A stretch of DNA of 64,000 nt from DATBHW01 sp035307385 (GTDB lineage Bacteria > Chloroflexota > Ktedonobacteria > Ktedonobacterales > DATBGS01). The DNA lies in contig DATGID010000079.1 of the NCBI GenBank assembly GCA_035307385.1, forward strand, positions 186,001 to 250,000, written 5' to 3'. Every line of letters begins with the position of its first letter. Positions within the stretch are counted from its first letter, which is position 1. This document shows positions 51,066 to 61,249 of the stretch, in pieces. A program made the position numbers and the translations under genes. A model generated the notes under the pieces. The model saw only the letters and a list, made by a program, of their open reading frames with translations, was not told where the DNA came from and did not search any database.

Positions 51066-51998
51066 ATGCAGTTCGGGGTGTTTCTACCCATCTCCGGGCG
51101 TGCCACCGGTCCGGATACCTTGATGGAAGCGGCACAGAGCGCGGAGGCGCAGGGCTTCGACGCCATCTGGTCGGCTGATCGCGTCGTCACGCCCTGGCGC
51201 ATCGAAACGCCCTATCCCTACAGCGAAAATCATGAGTTCATCGTCCCGCCTGATCGTCCCTTTCTGGATTCGCTGACCTGCCTGGCGTTTCTGGCTGGCG
51301 TCACCAGCAAGATCACGCTGGGCATCAGCGTCCTGGTCTTGCCCTATCGCCATCCGCTCTACTGGACGCGCGTGGCCGCCTCCATCGAACGCCTCTCCAA
51401 GGGGCGCTTGACGATGGGCGTCGGCGTCGGCTGGATGGAGGAGGAGTTTGCCGCGCTGGGCGTCCCGTTCAAAGAGCGCGGCAAGATGACCGATGAGCAG
51501 CTTCAGATCATCCGGCAGCTTTGGACCGAGGAACACGCGAGCTTCAGCGGCCAGTTCTACCAGTTCGATGATCTGGCCTTCTATCCCAAACCCATCCAGC
51601 AGCCGCGCATGCCCATCTGGGTTGGCGGCGAAGGCGCGGCGGCCCATCGCCGCGCCGCCAGGTATGGCGACGCCTGGTTCCCCTATTTTGTCGAGGTCAC
51701 GCCCGCCGAACTGAAAGCGGGCCATGATGCCGTCCGTCGCTTCGCGGCTGAAGCGGGCCGCAACCCGCAGCAGGTACTCTTGACGTGCTGCCGCCCCATC
51801 GAGGTCACGCCTGAGCCTGTCCCGCAGGACGAGCGCTTCTTACGCGGCTCGCCAGAGCAGCTTGTCGAGGCGCTCCAGGCCTATCAAGCCATTGGCGTCA
51901 GCCATCTGGCGCTGCAATTTATGGTGCCGCGCTGGCCCGAGCGCGTCGAACAAATTGCCCGCTTCGCGCAAGAGATCATGCCCCACCTGCGCAGATAA
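51066..51998 (+). CDS. LLM class flavin/F420-dependent oxidoreductase
   Basis: A 310-residue (beta/alpha)8 flavoprotein-fold oxidoreductase. It starts MQFGVFLPISGRATG and has DAIWSADRV, ISVLVLPYRHPLYWTRVAASIERLSKGRLTMGVGVGWM (segmented in reality) and PRMPIWVGGEG; this set is common in F420- or FMN-dependent LLM enzymes. ATG 51066 follows AAGGGGTG. It ends the forward gene row and is convergent with the GCS2 gene, with repeats between them. Confidence 0.88.
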   Translation: MQFGVFLPISGRATGPDTLMEAAQSAEAQGFDAIWSADRVVTPWRIETPYPYSENHEFIVPPDRPFLDSLTCLAFLAGVTSKITLGISVLVLPYRHPLYWTRVAASIERLSKGRLTMGVGVGWMEEEFAALGVPFKERGKMTDEQLQIIRQLWTEEHASFSGQFYQFDDLAFYPKPIQQPRMPIWVGGEGAAAHRRAARYGDAWFPYFVEVTPAELKAGHDAVRRFAAEAGRNPQQVLLTCCRPIEVTPEPVPQDERFLRGSPEQLVEALQAYQAIGVSHLALQFMVPRWPERVEQIARFAQEIMPHLRR

Positions 51999-52054
51999 TG
52001 CTCTATCCTGTTGAATGCTCGCTGCAAGCAAAGGCTGCGCCTATGTGGGAGGGG

Positions 52055-52108
52055 AGTCCGCGCAGGCGGACTTGGTGGCCGCAGGCCCTTAGCCGCGATT
52101 TTAATCGC
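52055..52108. repeat. Three adjacent hairpins (intergenic repeat unit)
   Basis: AGTCCGC-GCAG-GCGGACT (52055-52072), GGCC-GCA-GGCC (52077-52087) and GCGATT-TT-AATCGC (52095-52108) follow one another in the gap between two convergent genes. The set resembles the short interspersed repeats seen in Chloroflexota and cyanobacteria; copies elsewhere in this window were not found by eye. Confidence 0.6.
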
Positions 52109-52126
52109 CTGGGTGGGTTGGGCTGA

Positions 52127-53245
52127 CTAGCTCACCACGCCCTCTTCAGTTTCCTGAATAAGCTGGTCAACCACCGCGTTCAGGTCGTTGGTTCGCTCAA
52201 AGGTGGCAAGCTGGCGATCGGCGCTGGTGCCTTCGGACAGAATGCGCGAGACGTACTCCACCTCGTTGCGGCTGCCAAGCTCATCCACCACGTCGTCGAT
52301 AAACCAGCTAATCAACTCGCCGATCAACTCGCGGGCGGGCAACTCGATGCGCTTGCCGAAGTCGATCAAGTTGCCATCCAGGCCATAGCGCACGGCGCGC
52401 CATTTGTTCTCTTCGATCAGTTCCGCCGGATAAACGCGGAAGGTCAGGTTGTCGCGGCGCAGCTTCCAGATTTTGGCGATGATGGCCTGGAAGATAGCCG
52501 CCACGCAGATAGCCTCGTCCACGCGCGTGCAGACATCGCAGATGCGCAGTTCCAGCGTGGGATACTTCCAGTTCGGGCGAATGTCCCACCAGAGCTTGGT
52601 GCCATCGGGGATGTTGTTCGTCTCCACCAGCGTATCGACCAGTGAGGTCAGGTCGGCCCAGGAATTGAACACGCGCGGAATGCCGGTGCGCGGAAAGTTG
52701 CGGAAAACAATGCTGCGATAGGATTTCAGGCCGGTCAGGCGGCCCATCCAGAAGGGCGAACTGGTTGCCAGGCAGAGCAGATGCGGCAGCAGATAGCGCG
52801 CCACATTCATGGCCTCGACCAGAAACTCGCGGTCTTCAATCGCCACATGCACATGCGTGCCGAAGATCAGCAGGCGCTTGGCGAGTTCCTGCATATCCTT
52901 GTGCACCCCCAGGTAGCGCTCCATCGGCGTGATCTCCTGGCTCATCCACGAGGAAAAAGGGTGCGTCCCAGCGGCGGCAATCTTCAGCCCGCCGCGACCT
53001 GCCAACTCCATGACACCCTTGCGCAGCCGGATAAGTTCAGCCTTGGCCTCGGCTGGCGTCTGGCAGACGTTCGTGCCGATTTCGACAATCGATTGATGCA
53101 GTTCGGGCTTGATCTCTTGCAGGATGAGCGTCTGATCGCTCTCCAGCATCTGCGTGATGTAGGAGCGCAGTTCGCGCGTCTCCGGGTCAACGATCTGGTA
53201 CTCTTCCTCAATGCCGATAGTGAAAGATGGCGCTTTGAGAGTCAT
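52127..53245 (-). CDS. GCS2-type carboxylate-amine ligase (YbdK-like)
   Basis: A 372-residue ligase of the glutamate-cysteine ligase family 2. FTIGIEEEYQIVDPETRELR (residues 9-28; metal ligands in the EEE run), LLCLATSSPFWMGRLTG, and TLELRICDVCTRVDEAI carry the ATP/Mg and substrate residues of the family. YbdK makes a weak gamma-glutamylcysteine-type amide bond; the real substrates here are unknown. ATG 53245 follows GGGAGGC. It is the last of four genes with a circularly permuted ATP-grasp, an ATP-grasp and an esterase. Confidence 0.9.
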   Translation of the reverse strand: MTLKAPSFTIGIEEEYQIVDPETRELRSYITQMLESDQTLILQEIKPELHQSIVEIGTNVCQTPAEAKAELIRLRKGVMELAGRGGLKIAAAGTHPFSSWMSQEITPMERYLGVHKDMQELAKRLLIFGTHVHVAIEDREFLVEAMNVARYLLPHLLCLATSSPFWMGRLTGLKSYRSIVFRNFPRTGIPRVFNSWADLTSLVDTLVETNNIPDGTKLWWDIRPNWKYPTLELRICDVCTRVDEAICVAAIFQAIIAKIWKLRRDNLTFRVYPAELIEENKWRAVRYGLDGNLIDFGKRIELPARELIGELISWFIDDVVDELGSRNEVEYVSRILSEGTSADRQLATFERTNDLNAVVDQLIQETEEGVVS

Positions 53246-53273
53246 GCTTGCCTCCCGATACTCTTGCTCAGGA

Positions 53274-54626
53274 TTATCGCTTATCGACAAGGAAAGTTGG
53301 CACGGTTGAGCCGCCGCCTGCCGTCACATTCACCAGCGCGTCGGTGGACAGGCGTGTCAGGCAGCCATCGATGTAATCACCGTACCAGGCGAAGGGAGCC
53401 GTATCCATAATGCGGTCACCAATCTGCACGTGTCCATCGACCAGCACAGGATAGCCCTCGTTGGGCACGGCCACGCGCTCCTGCACGACAAACGGTTCGG
53501 CGAGCGCGGTTTGCAGCGCCTGCACCCAGTGTTCGGCGTCGGTTTCCCAGCCCAGGATGATGCCCTTGCCGCCGTATTCGTCGTTGGCCTTGAGGACAAA
53601 ACGCTCGCGGTGCTCCAGAATAAACGGAACAAGATCGACGGTCTGGTCGCGATAGACGGTCTGGCGCTCTTCGACGAGGCGCGTCCAGGGGATATGGTCG
53701 GCGATGGCCTGTCGCTCTGCCGCGCTGAAGATGTGTTCATTGCGCTCGTCGCTCAGCACCGCCAGGCTGGCCTTCTTGTGCAGGATTTTGCAGCGGAACG
53801 GATTCACCATGCACACGGCTCCATCGCGCACAGCCTGAATCACCGGATGATCGAGGCCGCCGCGCTGCACCAGTTCGCTGAGCAGCACACGCTTATACAC
53901 CAGCGTGATGGGCGTGTTGCCGAAGGTGAGGCGGCCATTGCGATATTCCGCCTCGCGCGGGTCGGCAATGATGCACTTCAGCCCCTGCGACTTGAAATAC
54001 TGCTCGAAGAGCACAAACTCGCTGTAGGTGGGCACTTCGCGCCAGTCCAGAATGGCGATCTGCGGCGCTTCGCCGTTTCTGGCCCACTGCTGAAAGGCGT
54101 CCAGCACCACATGCAGCAGATGATGCCGCGCGGGCAGGGCGCGCACCTCGAAACGGCGCAGATATTCGCGCATCACCGGCAGAGCGTAAAAGACCTCGGT
54201 CAGCACGTCGTTATACGCCTGGGCCGCCGGGGTTTCGGCGTTGTATTCGGTGAGGCGCAGCCCGCCGTGCTCGGTGACGAAAAACGTATCGATGCGCGAC
54301 GTGGGACTGCTGGCGCGAAAGCCCGGGTCATATCGAATGAGATCGGCTTCCCAATCGGTCAGACAAAACTGCGCGCGTATCGTTTCCTGCTCCAGCGCCG
54401 CCTGAAACGCGGTGCCAAAGGCGCGCAAAAGCGGCTGCACCCGCGTTTGCAGGAAGCGGTATTGTTCGATGGTGATAAATCGGGGACGCAGCACGGTGCA
54501 GAGTGGCCGTTCCCCGAAGAAGAGGCCGCGCAGCCGAAGCTGGTCATCAAGCTGTTCCTGCGACGCCGCAGCCAGGTCGTCGCTCAGCAGATCATGATAG
54601 CTTTCAATCGCTTCTCGCAGCCGCAT
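53274..54626 (-). CDS. Circularly permuted ATP-grasp ligase
   Basis: A 450-residue predicted amidoligase. The usual order of an ATP-grasp is swapped: the Mg-binding motif EYNAE (127-131) is near the N-terminus and the glycine-rich ATP loop KANDEYGGKG (346-355) near the C-terminus, followed by PFVVQERV. Helical N-terminal and middle parts and a strand-rich centre are consistent with the CP_ATPgrasp family. ATG 54626 follows GGGAGGG. Both ends of the ATP site are intact, so it should be active. Sits between the RimK-like ligase and the GCS2 gene. Confidence 0.85.
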   Translation of the reverse strand: MRLREAIESYHDLLSDDLAAASQEQLDDQLRLRGLFFGERPLCTVLRPRFITIEQYRFLQTRVQPLLRAFGTAFQAALEQETIRAQFCLTDWEADLIRYDPGFRASSPTSRIDTFFVTEHGGLRLTEYNAETPAAQAYNDVLTEVFYALPVMREYLRRFEVRALPARHHLLHVVLDAFQQWARNGEAPQIAILDWREVPTYSEFVLFEQYFKSQGLKCIIADPREAEYRNGRLTFGNTPITLVYKRVLLSELVQRGGLDHPVIQAVRDGAVCMVNPFRCKILHKKASLAVLSDERNEHIFSAAERQAIADHIPWTRLVEERQTVYRDQTVDLVPFILEHRERFVLKANDEYGGKGIILGWETDAEHWVQALQTALAEPFVVQERVAVPNEGYPVLVDGHVQIGDRIMDTAPFAWYGDYIDGCLTRLSTDALVNVTAGGGSTVPTFLVDKR

Positions 54627-54692
54627 AGAATGACCCTCCCATCGGCAGGTATCTACCCAGGTGGCAATATATGCTTCGCTTGAGATGCCCTG

Positions 54693-55700
<1,008 letters not shown>

Positions 55701-55717
55701 GGCTCCGTCTCCCTTCG

Positions 55718-56437
55718 CTAGTCGTGACCGTTGATATAGAGTCGAATCATTTCTTGCCAGTACGGCCAGTCGTGGCACCAGCCGTCCCAGATGCGCAGCG
55801 CGTTGCCAATCCCTCGTCCCCACAGCACGCCGGATAGCTGCTCGTTGCTGGGGCGGGAGGGGTCGTCGCGTCCGATGGCAAGGATAATATCTTGCTGCTG
55901 CAAGGCTGTCAACCGTTCAGGTTCGTGCTCGTTGCTGATGAAATCGAGCGGGGAATTGAAATACAGATCATCGTTGGAGTAGTTGTCGGCCCAGTGGCGA
56001 ATGTTGTACGCCCCGCTCAGGCCAATGGTGCGCCTGACCTGCTGTGGGTAGCGCAAGGCGAAGTTGACGGCGTGGTAGGCCCCGAAGCTGGCTCCCGTGG
56101 TGATGAGGAAGGCGTTGTCGTTTTGCTGCGTGGTGAAGGGCAGAACTTCGTCCAAAAGATAGCGATCATACTGCACGTGGCGCGCGATGCGGTCAGCCGG
56201 GGAGCGCCATTTGGCGTACCAGCTTTCGCCGTCCACACTGTCGACGCAGAAGAGTTGCAGCCAGCCGCGCTCCAGGTGCTCGCCCAGCGCGCCGACTAAC
56301 CCGCGATCTTCCCAGTCGAAAAAGCGGCCCATCGAGGTCGGGAAGGCGATCACGCGCGCCCCCGCGTGCCCAAAGGCCAGCAGTTCCATATCGCGGTGGA
56401 GCGATGTACTATACCAGCGATGATACTCCCGTTTCAT
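55718..56437 (-). CDS. Esterase-family alpha/beta hydrolase
   Basis: A 239-residue protein of the esterase-D/PHB-depolymerase-like family. The nucleophile Ser lies in TTGASFGAYHA (GASFGA), with YPQQVRRTIGLSGAY after it. His in GWCHDWPYWQEM is a probable catalytic residue. It has no signal peptide. As first gene of the amidoligase operon it may hydrolyse an ester or amide of the product or of a substrate. Confidence 0.8.
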   Translation of the reverse strand: MKREYHRWYSTSLHRDMELLAFGHAGARVIAFPTSMGRFFDWEDRGLVGALGEHLERGWLQLFCVDSVDGESWYAKWRSPADRIARHVQYDRYLLDEVLPFTTQQNDNAFLITTGASFGAYHAVNFALRYPQQVRRTIGLSGAYNIRHWADNYSNDDLYFNSPLDFISNEHEPERLTALQQQDIILAIGRDDPSRPSNEQLSGVLWGRGIGNALRIWDGWCHDWPYWQEMIRLYINGHD

Positions 56438-56664
56438 ACAGCCTCACAGCCTTCATAGGTTCTGGTGATTGTGCCAGGATGATAGCAGGGCGATGGCTGG
56501 CCGTCAACTCTATGGCTGGCTCAGAAGCGCCGCGCGCTGCTTATGCAGCGTCATGGCAAGCCATCCTTGCCGGTTTTGTGGAGCGCAATCGGAAGAGACT
56601 CCCAGCGCAGTAAAAAAGGGCATGTTGTTCACAGCGTTTCCCGTGAGACAGCGGAGGCGGCATC

Positions 56665-57342
56665 ATGAACTTTCTCATGGAAGGCAGAGCATCGGACTCG
56701 CCGTATGTCGAATCGATCTGGCGCGGTTGGGCCGGGAGCGATTACGCGCCGCTTTGCCACGCCGATAGTCGTTGGAATCTGCTCTTCCTGGGTCTGCCTG
56801 GGCGGGTCCAGGTCTTTGTCGAGGGGCCAATGACGAAAGTGACGCCTAAAAGCCATCCAGAGGGGACTGAGTGGCTGGTCGTCAAATTTTCGTTGGGCAC
56901 CTTTATGCCTGCCTTGCCCGTCAGAACGCTGGTGGATACCAAAGAGATGCTGCCTCTCGCGGCCCGCGAGTCCTTCTGGCTGCATGGTTCTACCTGGCAA
57001 TTTCCTGACTATGAAAATATCGAAACGTTTGTCGCCTGGCTGGCGCGTGCTGATGTGCTGCTGCGTGATCCGGTCGTGAACGCGGTCTTGCAAGGCCAGC
57101 CACCAGCGCTGTCGTCGCGCACGGTGCGCCGCAGATTCTTGCTGGCGACCGGGTTACCGCACAAAGCCCTTGAGCAAATCGAACGTGCCCAACAGGCAGC
57201 GGCGCTCTTGGAACAGGGCGTGTCTATTCCCGATGCGGTCTATCAGGCTGGCTATGCCGACCAGCCCCATCTGACCCGCTCGCTCAAGCGCTTCATCGGC
57301 CAGACGCCTGCTCAACTTGTTCGCGCGGGCCAGCCGGAGTAG
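56665..57342 (+). CDS. AraC-family transcriptional regulator
   Basis: A 225-residue regulator. The C-terminal 90 residues are the AraC/XylS double helix-turn-helix (LSSRTVRRRFLLATG, VSIPDAVYQAGYADQPHLTRSLKRFIGQTPAQ). The N-terminal 130 residues, with PVFFLGL-like strands, are a sensor not recognised as cupin. Positioned next to the DHFR-like gene, which it may regulate, and divergent from the amidoligase operon, for which it is also a candidate regulator. ATG 56665. Confidence 0.85.
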   Translation: MNFLMEGRASDSPYVESIWRGWAGSDYAPLCHADSRWNLLFLGLPGRVQVFVEGPMTKVTPKSHPEGTEWLVVKFSLGTFMPALPVRTLVDTKEMLPLAARESFWLHGSTWQFPDYENIETFVAWLARADVLLRDPVVNAVLQGQPPALSSRTVRRRFLLATGLPHKALEQIERAQQAAALLEQGVSIPDAVYQAGYADQPHLTRSLKRFIGQTPAQLVRAGQPE

Positions 57343-57423
57343 CTGTCCATTTTGTTCAAGACAGATTCCTTGTGCTGAGCTATAGTTTTTCTGCTGATGA
57401 TGAACAGACACAAGGAGCGCCCC

Positions 57424-57996
57424 ATGCGAAAAGTAATGCTGCTCATGCACACCTCATTGGATGGCTTCGTGGCTGGCCCCAATGGCGAAATGGAGTGGAT
57501 TGCCGTTGATGATGAGATGTGGACCTATGTGACTGCCATAACCGACTCTGCTGACACCGTGATCTTTGGGCGGGTGACGTATCAAGGGATGGCAAGTTAC
57601 TGGCCGACGGCGGCTGAACAGCCCACCGCCACGCAGCACGATATCCACCACGCGCGCTGGGTGAACCCCGCGCTGAAACTGGTGGTATCAAGGACGCTGG
57701 AACAGGCCGAATGGGGGCCTGCCAGGCTGGTCAAAGACCATATCGCGGAAGAGATCGCGCAGTTGAAACAGCAGCCCGGCAAGAATCTGCTGATGATCGG
57801 CAGCCCTGGCCTGGCGCAAACGTTTATGCGCGCTGGCTTGATCGACGACTATTGGCTGAACGTCAATCCGGTAGCCCTGGGCAGCGGCGTCCCGCTCTTT
57901 GCCAACCTCGCGGAGCCGATTCCGCTGAAGCTGGCTGAGGCGAAGGCGTTTCGCTCCGGGGTGGTTGGATTGCACTATCAGGCTGATAAAAAATAG
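57424..57996 (+). CDS. Dihydrofolate reductase-like (RibD C-terminal domain) protein
   Basis: A 190-residue stand-alone RibD-C/YwjB-type reductase. KVMLLMHTSLDGFVAGPNGEM is the family start, then TVIFGRVTYQGMASYWP and GKNLLMIGSPGLAQTFMRAGLIDDYWL. This family is NADPH-binding and its substrates are mostly unknown; it is not a true folate enzyme. ATG 57424 follows AAGGAG. Lies downstream of the AraC regulator by 81 bases. A good stem-loop terminator follows. Confidence 0.9.
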   Translation: MRKVMLLMHTSLDGFVAGPNGEMEWIAVDDEMWTYVTAITDSADTVIFGRVTYQGMASYWPTAAEQPTATQHDIHHARWVNPALKLVVSRTLEQAEWGPARLVKDHIAEEIAQLKQQPGKNLLMIGSPGLAQTFMRAGLIDDYWLNVNPVALGSGVPLFANLAEPIPLKLAEAKAFRSGVVGLHYQADKK

Positions 57997-58012
57997 CTGA
58001 GAATAGCATAAC

Positions 58013-58043
58013 GCCGCCAGGCCGAGCTACTTCACCTGGCGGC
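58013..58043. terminator. Stem-loop between convergent genes
   Basis: GCCGCCAGG pairs with CCTGGCGGC (9 bp, 13-base loop) after the DHFR-like gene and facing the L7/L12-like gene. Confidence 0.6.
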
Positions 58044-58065
58044 GCTTGCGTGCGCGTCGCGCTGC

Positions 58066-58458
58066 CTACATGGCGTCGACGGCGGCCTTGGCCTCTTGCA
58101 GACCAGCCCCATAAAGGCTGCGGTAGAGTTTGATGGCTTGTGTTTTATCGCCCGCCCGCACGGCAGCCCGGATGGCGGCAATCTCTGGCCGTTCCTGCTG
58201 CGGATATGCGCCAGGTGCGCCGCCCATCTGCTGCGGATAGCCTGTCGTGGCGAAGCCTGCTGCGCTGCCCATCTGGGGATCGTGGCTGCTGCGCAGTTCC
58301 TGCAATATGGCCTGTACATGCATGTGGCGATCATATTCCGAGTTGCTGCTGCTCAGGGTGCTGAGCAATTGGTCCAGCAGTGTTTCGATCCGGCTCAGCC
58401 TGGTTTCTATCGAGAAGAGCCGCACGCCATGTGTTTGTACCAGTTCATCGTTATTCAT
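58066..58458 (-). CDS. Small protein with an L7/L12-like C-terminal domain
   Basis: A 130-residue protein with a coiled coil at 10-60 (VRLFSIETRLSRIETLLDQL), a Gly/Gln/Pro-rich linker (about 65-95) and a C-terminal segment IAAIRAAVRAGDKTQAIKLYRSLYGAGLQEAKAAVDAM (residues about 92-130). That end closely follows the ribosomal L7/L12 C-terminal domain (ALR-x-G-x-K-x-EAIK and GLKEAKxxV). It is a stand-alone relative of unknown role, not the ribosomal gene. ATG 58458 follows AAAGGGAAA. Confidence 0.8.
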   Translation of the reverse strand: MNNDELVQTHGVRLFSIETRLSRIETLLDQLLSTLSSSNSEYDRHMHVQAILQELRSSHDPQMGSAAGFATTGYPQQMGGAPGAYPQQERPEIAAIRAAVRAGDKTQAIKLYRSLYGAGLQEAKAAVDAM

Positions 58459-58675
58459 CCATTGTTTCCCTTTCTACACGTGTCCCCACTCTGTGATGGG
58501 TGATGGGCTGATTTCGCCTGCTGTGTATAGAGAGGATAGCAGAAAAGGGCTGGCCTGACTATGAGGTAGCTCTCTTTTATTGCCGTTAACGCCCAGATGT
58601 GGGAAGATGTGACCGTCCAGGCTGGACAGCTTGTCCTCTCCGGCAGTTGCTCCTTCTTCGTAGAAAAGGCGTTGT

Positions 58676-59515
58676 ATGAATCACCTCTTAGCCCCGGTCA
58701 TCTTTGGTCTGGCCGCTTCCCTCTGCTGGGGGAGCGGCGATTTTAGCGGTGGCCTGGCCTCGCGCCGCGCCAACACCTCCAGCGTGGTGCTGGCCGATTA
58801 TGCGGTGGGGTTTGCCCTGATGGTCACGCTGGCCCTGATCTGGCGTGAACCCTTTCCGGCCCCGATTGACCTGCTCTGGGGAGGGCTGGCCGGTGTGGCA
58901 GGCGTGTCTGGCCTGCTCGCCTTCTATTCGGCGCTCTCCAAAGGCAAAATGGGTATCACGGCTCCCATCTCAGCCGTGCTGACGGCAGCGCTCCCCGTTC
59001 TCTTCAGCGTGTTCACGACTGGCTTGCCCTCGCTGCTGCAACTGGCGGGCTTTCTGCTGGCGCTGCTGGCGATTACATTGATCTCTCGCCCTGAACGAAC
59101 CCAGGGGCCACCCCAGGGTATCTGGTTGGCCGTGCTGGCCGGATGCGCCTTTGGCTGTTTCTTCATCCTCATCAGCCGCGTGCAACCCACCAGCACCTTC
59201 TGGCCGCTGGCGGCAGCGCGCTTGAGTTCTGTGCTGCTGCTGCTGATCGTGATGCTTTTTCGACGGCAGAAGCTTTCGCCCGGCAAGGCCGTTGCGCCGC
59301 TGGTGGTGCTGGCGGGGATATTGGATGCCATCGGCAATGCCTTCTTTGTGCTGGCTGCCCATAGTGGGCGGCTCGATGTGGCCGCCGTCCTGTCGTCGCT
59401 CTACCCTGCGGCGACGGTCGGGCTGGCGGCGCTGGTGCTGCGCGAGCGTGTCACCCGCGTGCAGGGCGTTGGGGTGCTGCTGGCGCTGCTGGCAATTCCG
59501 TTGATCTCGCTCTAG
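58676..59515 (+). CDS. EamA/DMT-superfamily transporter
   Basis: A 279-residue inner-membrane protein with ten helices in two EamA repeats (VIFGLAASLCWGSGDF and WLAVLAGCAFGCFFILIS begin them). Members export amino acids or other metabolites or drugs; the substrate is unknown. The C-terminal VTRVQGVGVLLALLAIPLISL is typical. ATG 58676 follows AAAAGG. It is convergent with hyuB (four-base overlap at 59512). Confidence 0.87.
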   Translation: MNHLLAPVIFGLAASLCWGSGDFSGGLASRRANTSSVVLADYAVGFALMVTLALIWREPFPAPIDLLWGGLAGVAGVSGLLAFYSALSKGKMGITAPISAVLTAALPVLFSVFTTGLPSLLQLAGFLLALLAITLISRPERTQGPPQGIWLAVLAGCAFGCFFILISRVQPTSTFWPLAAARLSSVLLLLIVMLFRRQKLSPGKAVAPLVVLAGILDAIGNAFFVLAAHSGRLDVAAVLSSLYPAATVGLAALVLRERVTRVQGVGVLLALLAIPLISL

Positions 59516-61218
59516 GCGTCTCTCTGCGCCGTTTCACAAGAGTCTACCGAGTCTAGGGTGCTGGGCAGCTTTGTTTCAGAAAACAGGCCGCTTTCACGAT
59601 CACCGGCAAGCTGTTCGGGGTCGCGCCGGGCAGGCGGACCATAGCCGCCGCCGCCGGGCGTCTGGATGACAAGCTCGTCGCCCTGGCGCATGGTGAAGGT
59701 GATTTTGGCGGGAAGCGCTTCGGCCTGCTGGCGCTCGCTCTGGCGGAAGAGGGCGCGCTCGCTGGTTTTGCCCGGCTGGCCGCCCCGCGCGCCTGGCGGA
59801 GCAAAGCGGGCGCGATCACCCAGCAGCGTGACCGTTGCCCTATCTGCCCGCAGCGCGAAGCCGCGCACCAGCCCGCAGCCGCCGCGCCATTGCCCGGACC
59901 CGCCGCTGCCTTCGCGGAACTCGTAGCGCGTCATGCGGATGGGGAAATGCCGCTCCATCGCTTCAACTGGCGTGTTGAGCGTGTTGGTCATGTTGGTCTG
60001 GATGCCGTCGATGCCGTCCGCGCCTCTCCGCCCGCCCATGCCGACGCCAATCGTCTCGTAGAAGGCCCAATCGTCGCCGCCCACCATCAGATTGGTCATC
60101 GTGCCGCCGCTGCACGCCGGAACGCGCTCCGGCACGGCTTTGGCGAAGGCTTGCAGCAGCACATCGGCGTTGCGCATGGAGGTTTCCACGTTGCCGCCCG
60201 CCACCGGCGCGGGGAAGCGCGGGTTAAGCAGCGTGCCTTCTCGGGCGTAGACGCTGACGGGCCGGAAACAGCCCTCGTTCATGGGGATGGTATGGTCGGT
60301 GACGCTGCGCAGCACGTAATAGACGGCGGAGAGTGTGACGCCAAAGACTGCGTTGACGGGAGCCGACACCTGCGCGTCGGTTCCGGTATAGTCGACGCTG
60401 AGGCTATCGGCGGCCAGCGTGATGCTCACTTTCAGGCGCACTGGCGCGTCACCCGTTCCCGTGTCGTCCAGATAATCTTCGGCTTCGTAGCGCCCAGCCG
60501 GGAAGCGCGCAAGCTGCTGGCGCAGGCGTATTTCGGACTCGTCGAGGATGCGATTGATGGCGGCGCGAAAGGTCGGCAAGCCGTAGCGCGCGATGACTTC
60601 TTGCAGGCGTACTTCGCCGCGCAGGTTTCCGGCCACCTGCGCGCGCAGATCGCCCATGCGCGCGGCGGGCGTGCGCGAGTTGGCGCAGATGATCTGGCCG
60701 ATATCGTCCTGAAAGCGGTTGTCCACCATCAGCTTGACGGGCGGCAAAATCAGTCCCTCCTGAAAGACTTCGGTGGCGTCGCTGGAGATGCTGCCGGGGA
60801 CTCTGCCGCCTACGTCGGTGTGGTGCGCTTTGCTCGCCGCGTACCCAACAAGCTGCTGCTCAGCATAGATCGGGCGAATGAGGGTGATGTCGTTGAGATG
60901 CGTTCCGGCGATATAGGGGTTGTTGACGACAACCATATCGCCTTCGTCCAGCGCTTGCCCGCGCTGCTTAAGATACGCCAGCGTGTTGGTGATGCCGACC
61001 GGCAGCGAGCCGAGATGTACCGGGATATGCTCGGCCTGGGCAATCAGCCTGCCCGCTTCGTCGAAGAGGGCACAGGAGTGGTCCAGCCGCTCTTTGATGT
61101 TGGGCGAGAACGAGGCATTGCGCACGACGATGCCCATCTCTTCGCTGGCGTAGAGCAGCGCGTTGCGAATCACCTCCACGATGATGGGATCGAGCGCTGG
61201 CTGCTGATCTTTGCCCAT
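59512..61218 (-). CDS. hyuB: N-methylhydantoinase B / oxoprolinase subunit B
   Basis: A 568-residue subunit of the ATP-dependent hydantoinase/5-oxoprolinase/acetone carboxylase family. It starts DPIIVEVIRNALLYASEEMGIVVRNASFSPNIKERLDHS (typical; given here in parts), includes PYIAGTHLNDITL, SKAHHTDVGGRVPGSIS and the C-terminal GGGGYGPP motif. With hyuA it opens a cyclic amide using ATP. The gene lies downstream of the HEPN-nucleotidyltransferase pair that separates it from hyuA; its ATG 61218 follows AAAGGGGC. Confidence 0.93.
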   Translation of the reverse strand: MGKDQQPALDPIIVEVIRNALLYASEEMGIVVRNASFSPNIKERLDHSCALFDEAGRLIAQAEHIPVHLGSLPVGITNTLAYLKQRGQALDEGDMVVVNNPYIAGTHLNDITLIRPIYAEQQLVGYAASKAHHTDVGGRVPGSISSDATEVFQEGLILPPVKLMVDNRFQDDIGQIICANSRTPAARMGDLRAQVAGNLRGEVRLQEVIARYGLPTFRAAINRILDESEIRLRQQLARFPAGRYEAEDYLDDTGTGDAPVRLKVSITLAADSLSVDYTGTDAQVSAPVNAVFGVTLSAVYYVLRSVTDHTIPMNEGCFRPVSVYAREGTLLNPRFPAPVAGGNVETSMRNADVLLQAFAKAVPERVPACSGGTMTNLMVGGDDWAFYETIGVGMGGRRGADGIDGIQTNMTNTLNTPVEAMERHFPIRMTRYEFREGSGGSGQWRGGCGLVRGFALRADRATVTLLGDRARFAPPGARGGQPGKTSERALFRQSERQQAEALPAKITFTMRQGDELVIQTPGGGGYGPPARRDPEQLAGDRESGLFSETKLPSTLDSVDSCETAQRDA

Positions 61219-61249
61219 GCTGCCCCTTTGTTCTTCTTCCTGTCTTCAT

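Noticed and set aside
53430..54683. 417-codon forward frame opposite the permuted ATP-grasp gene
   Set aside because: Antisense shadow; the reverse frame holds EYNAE and the glycine-rich ATP loop.
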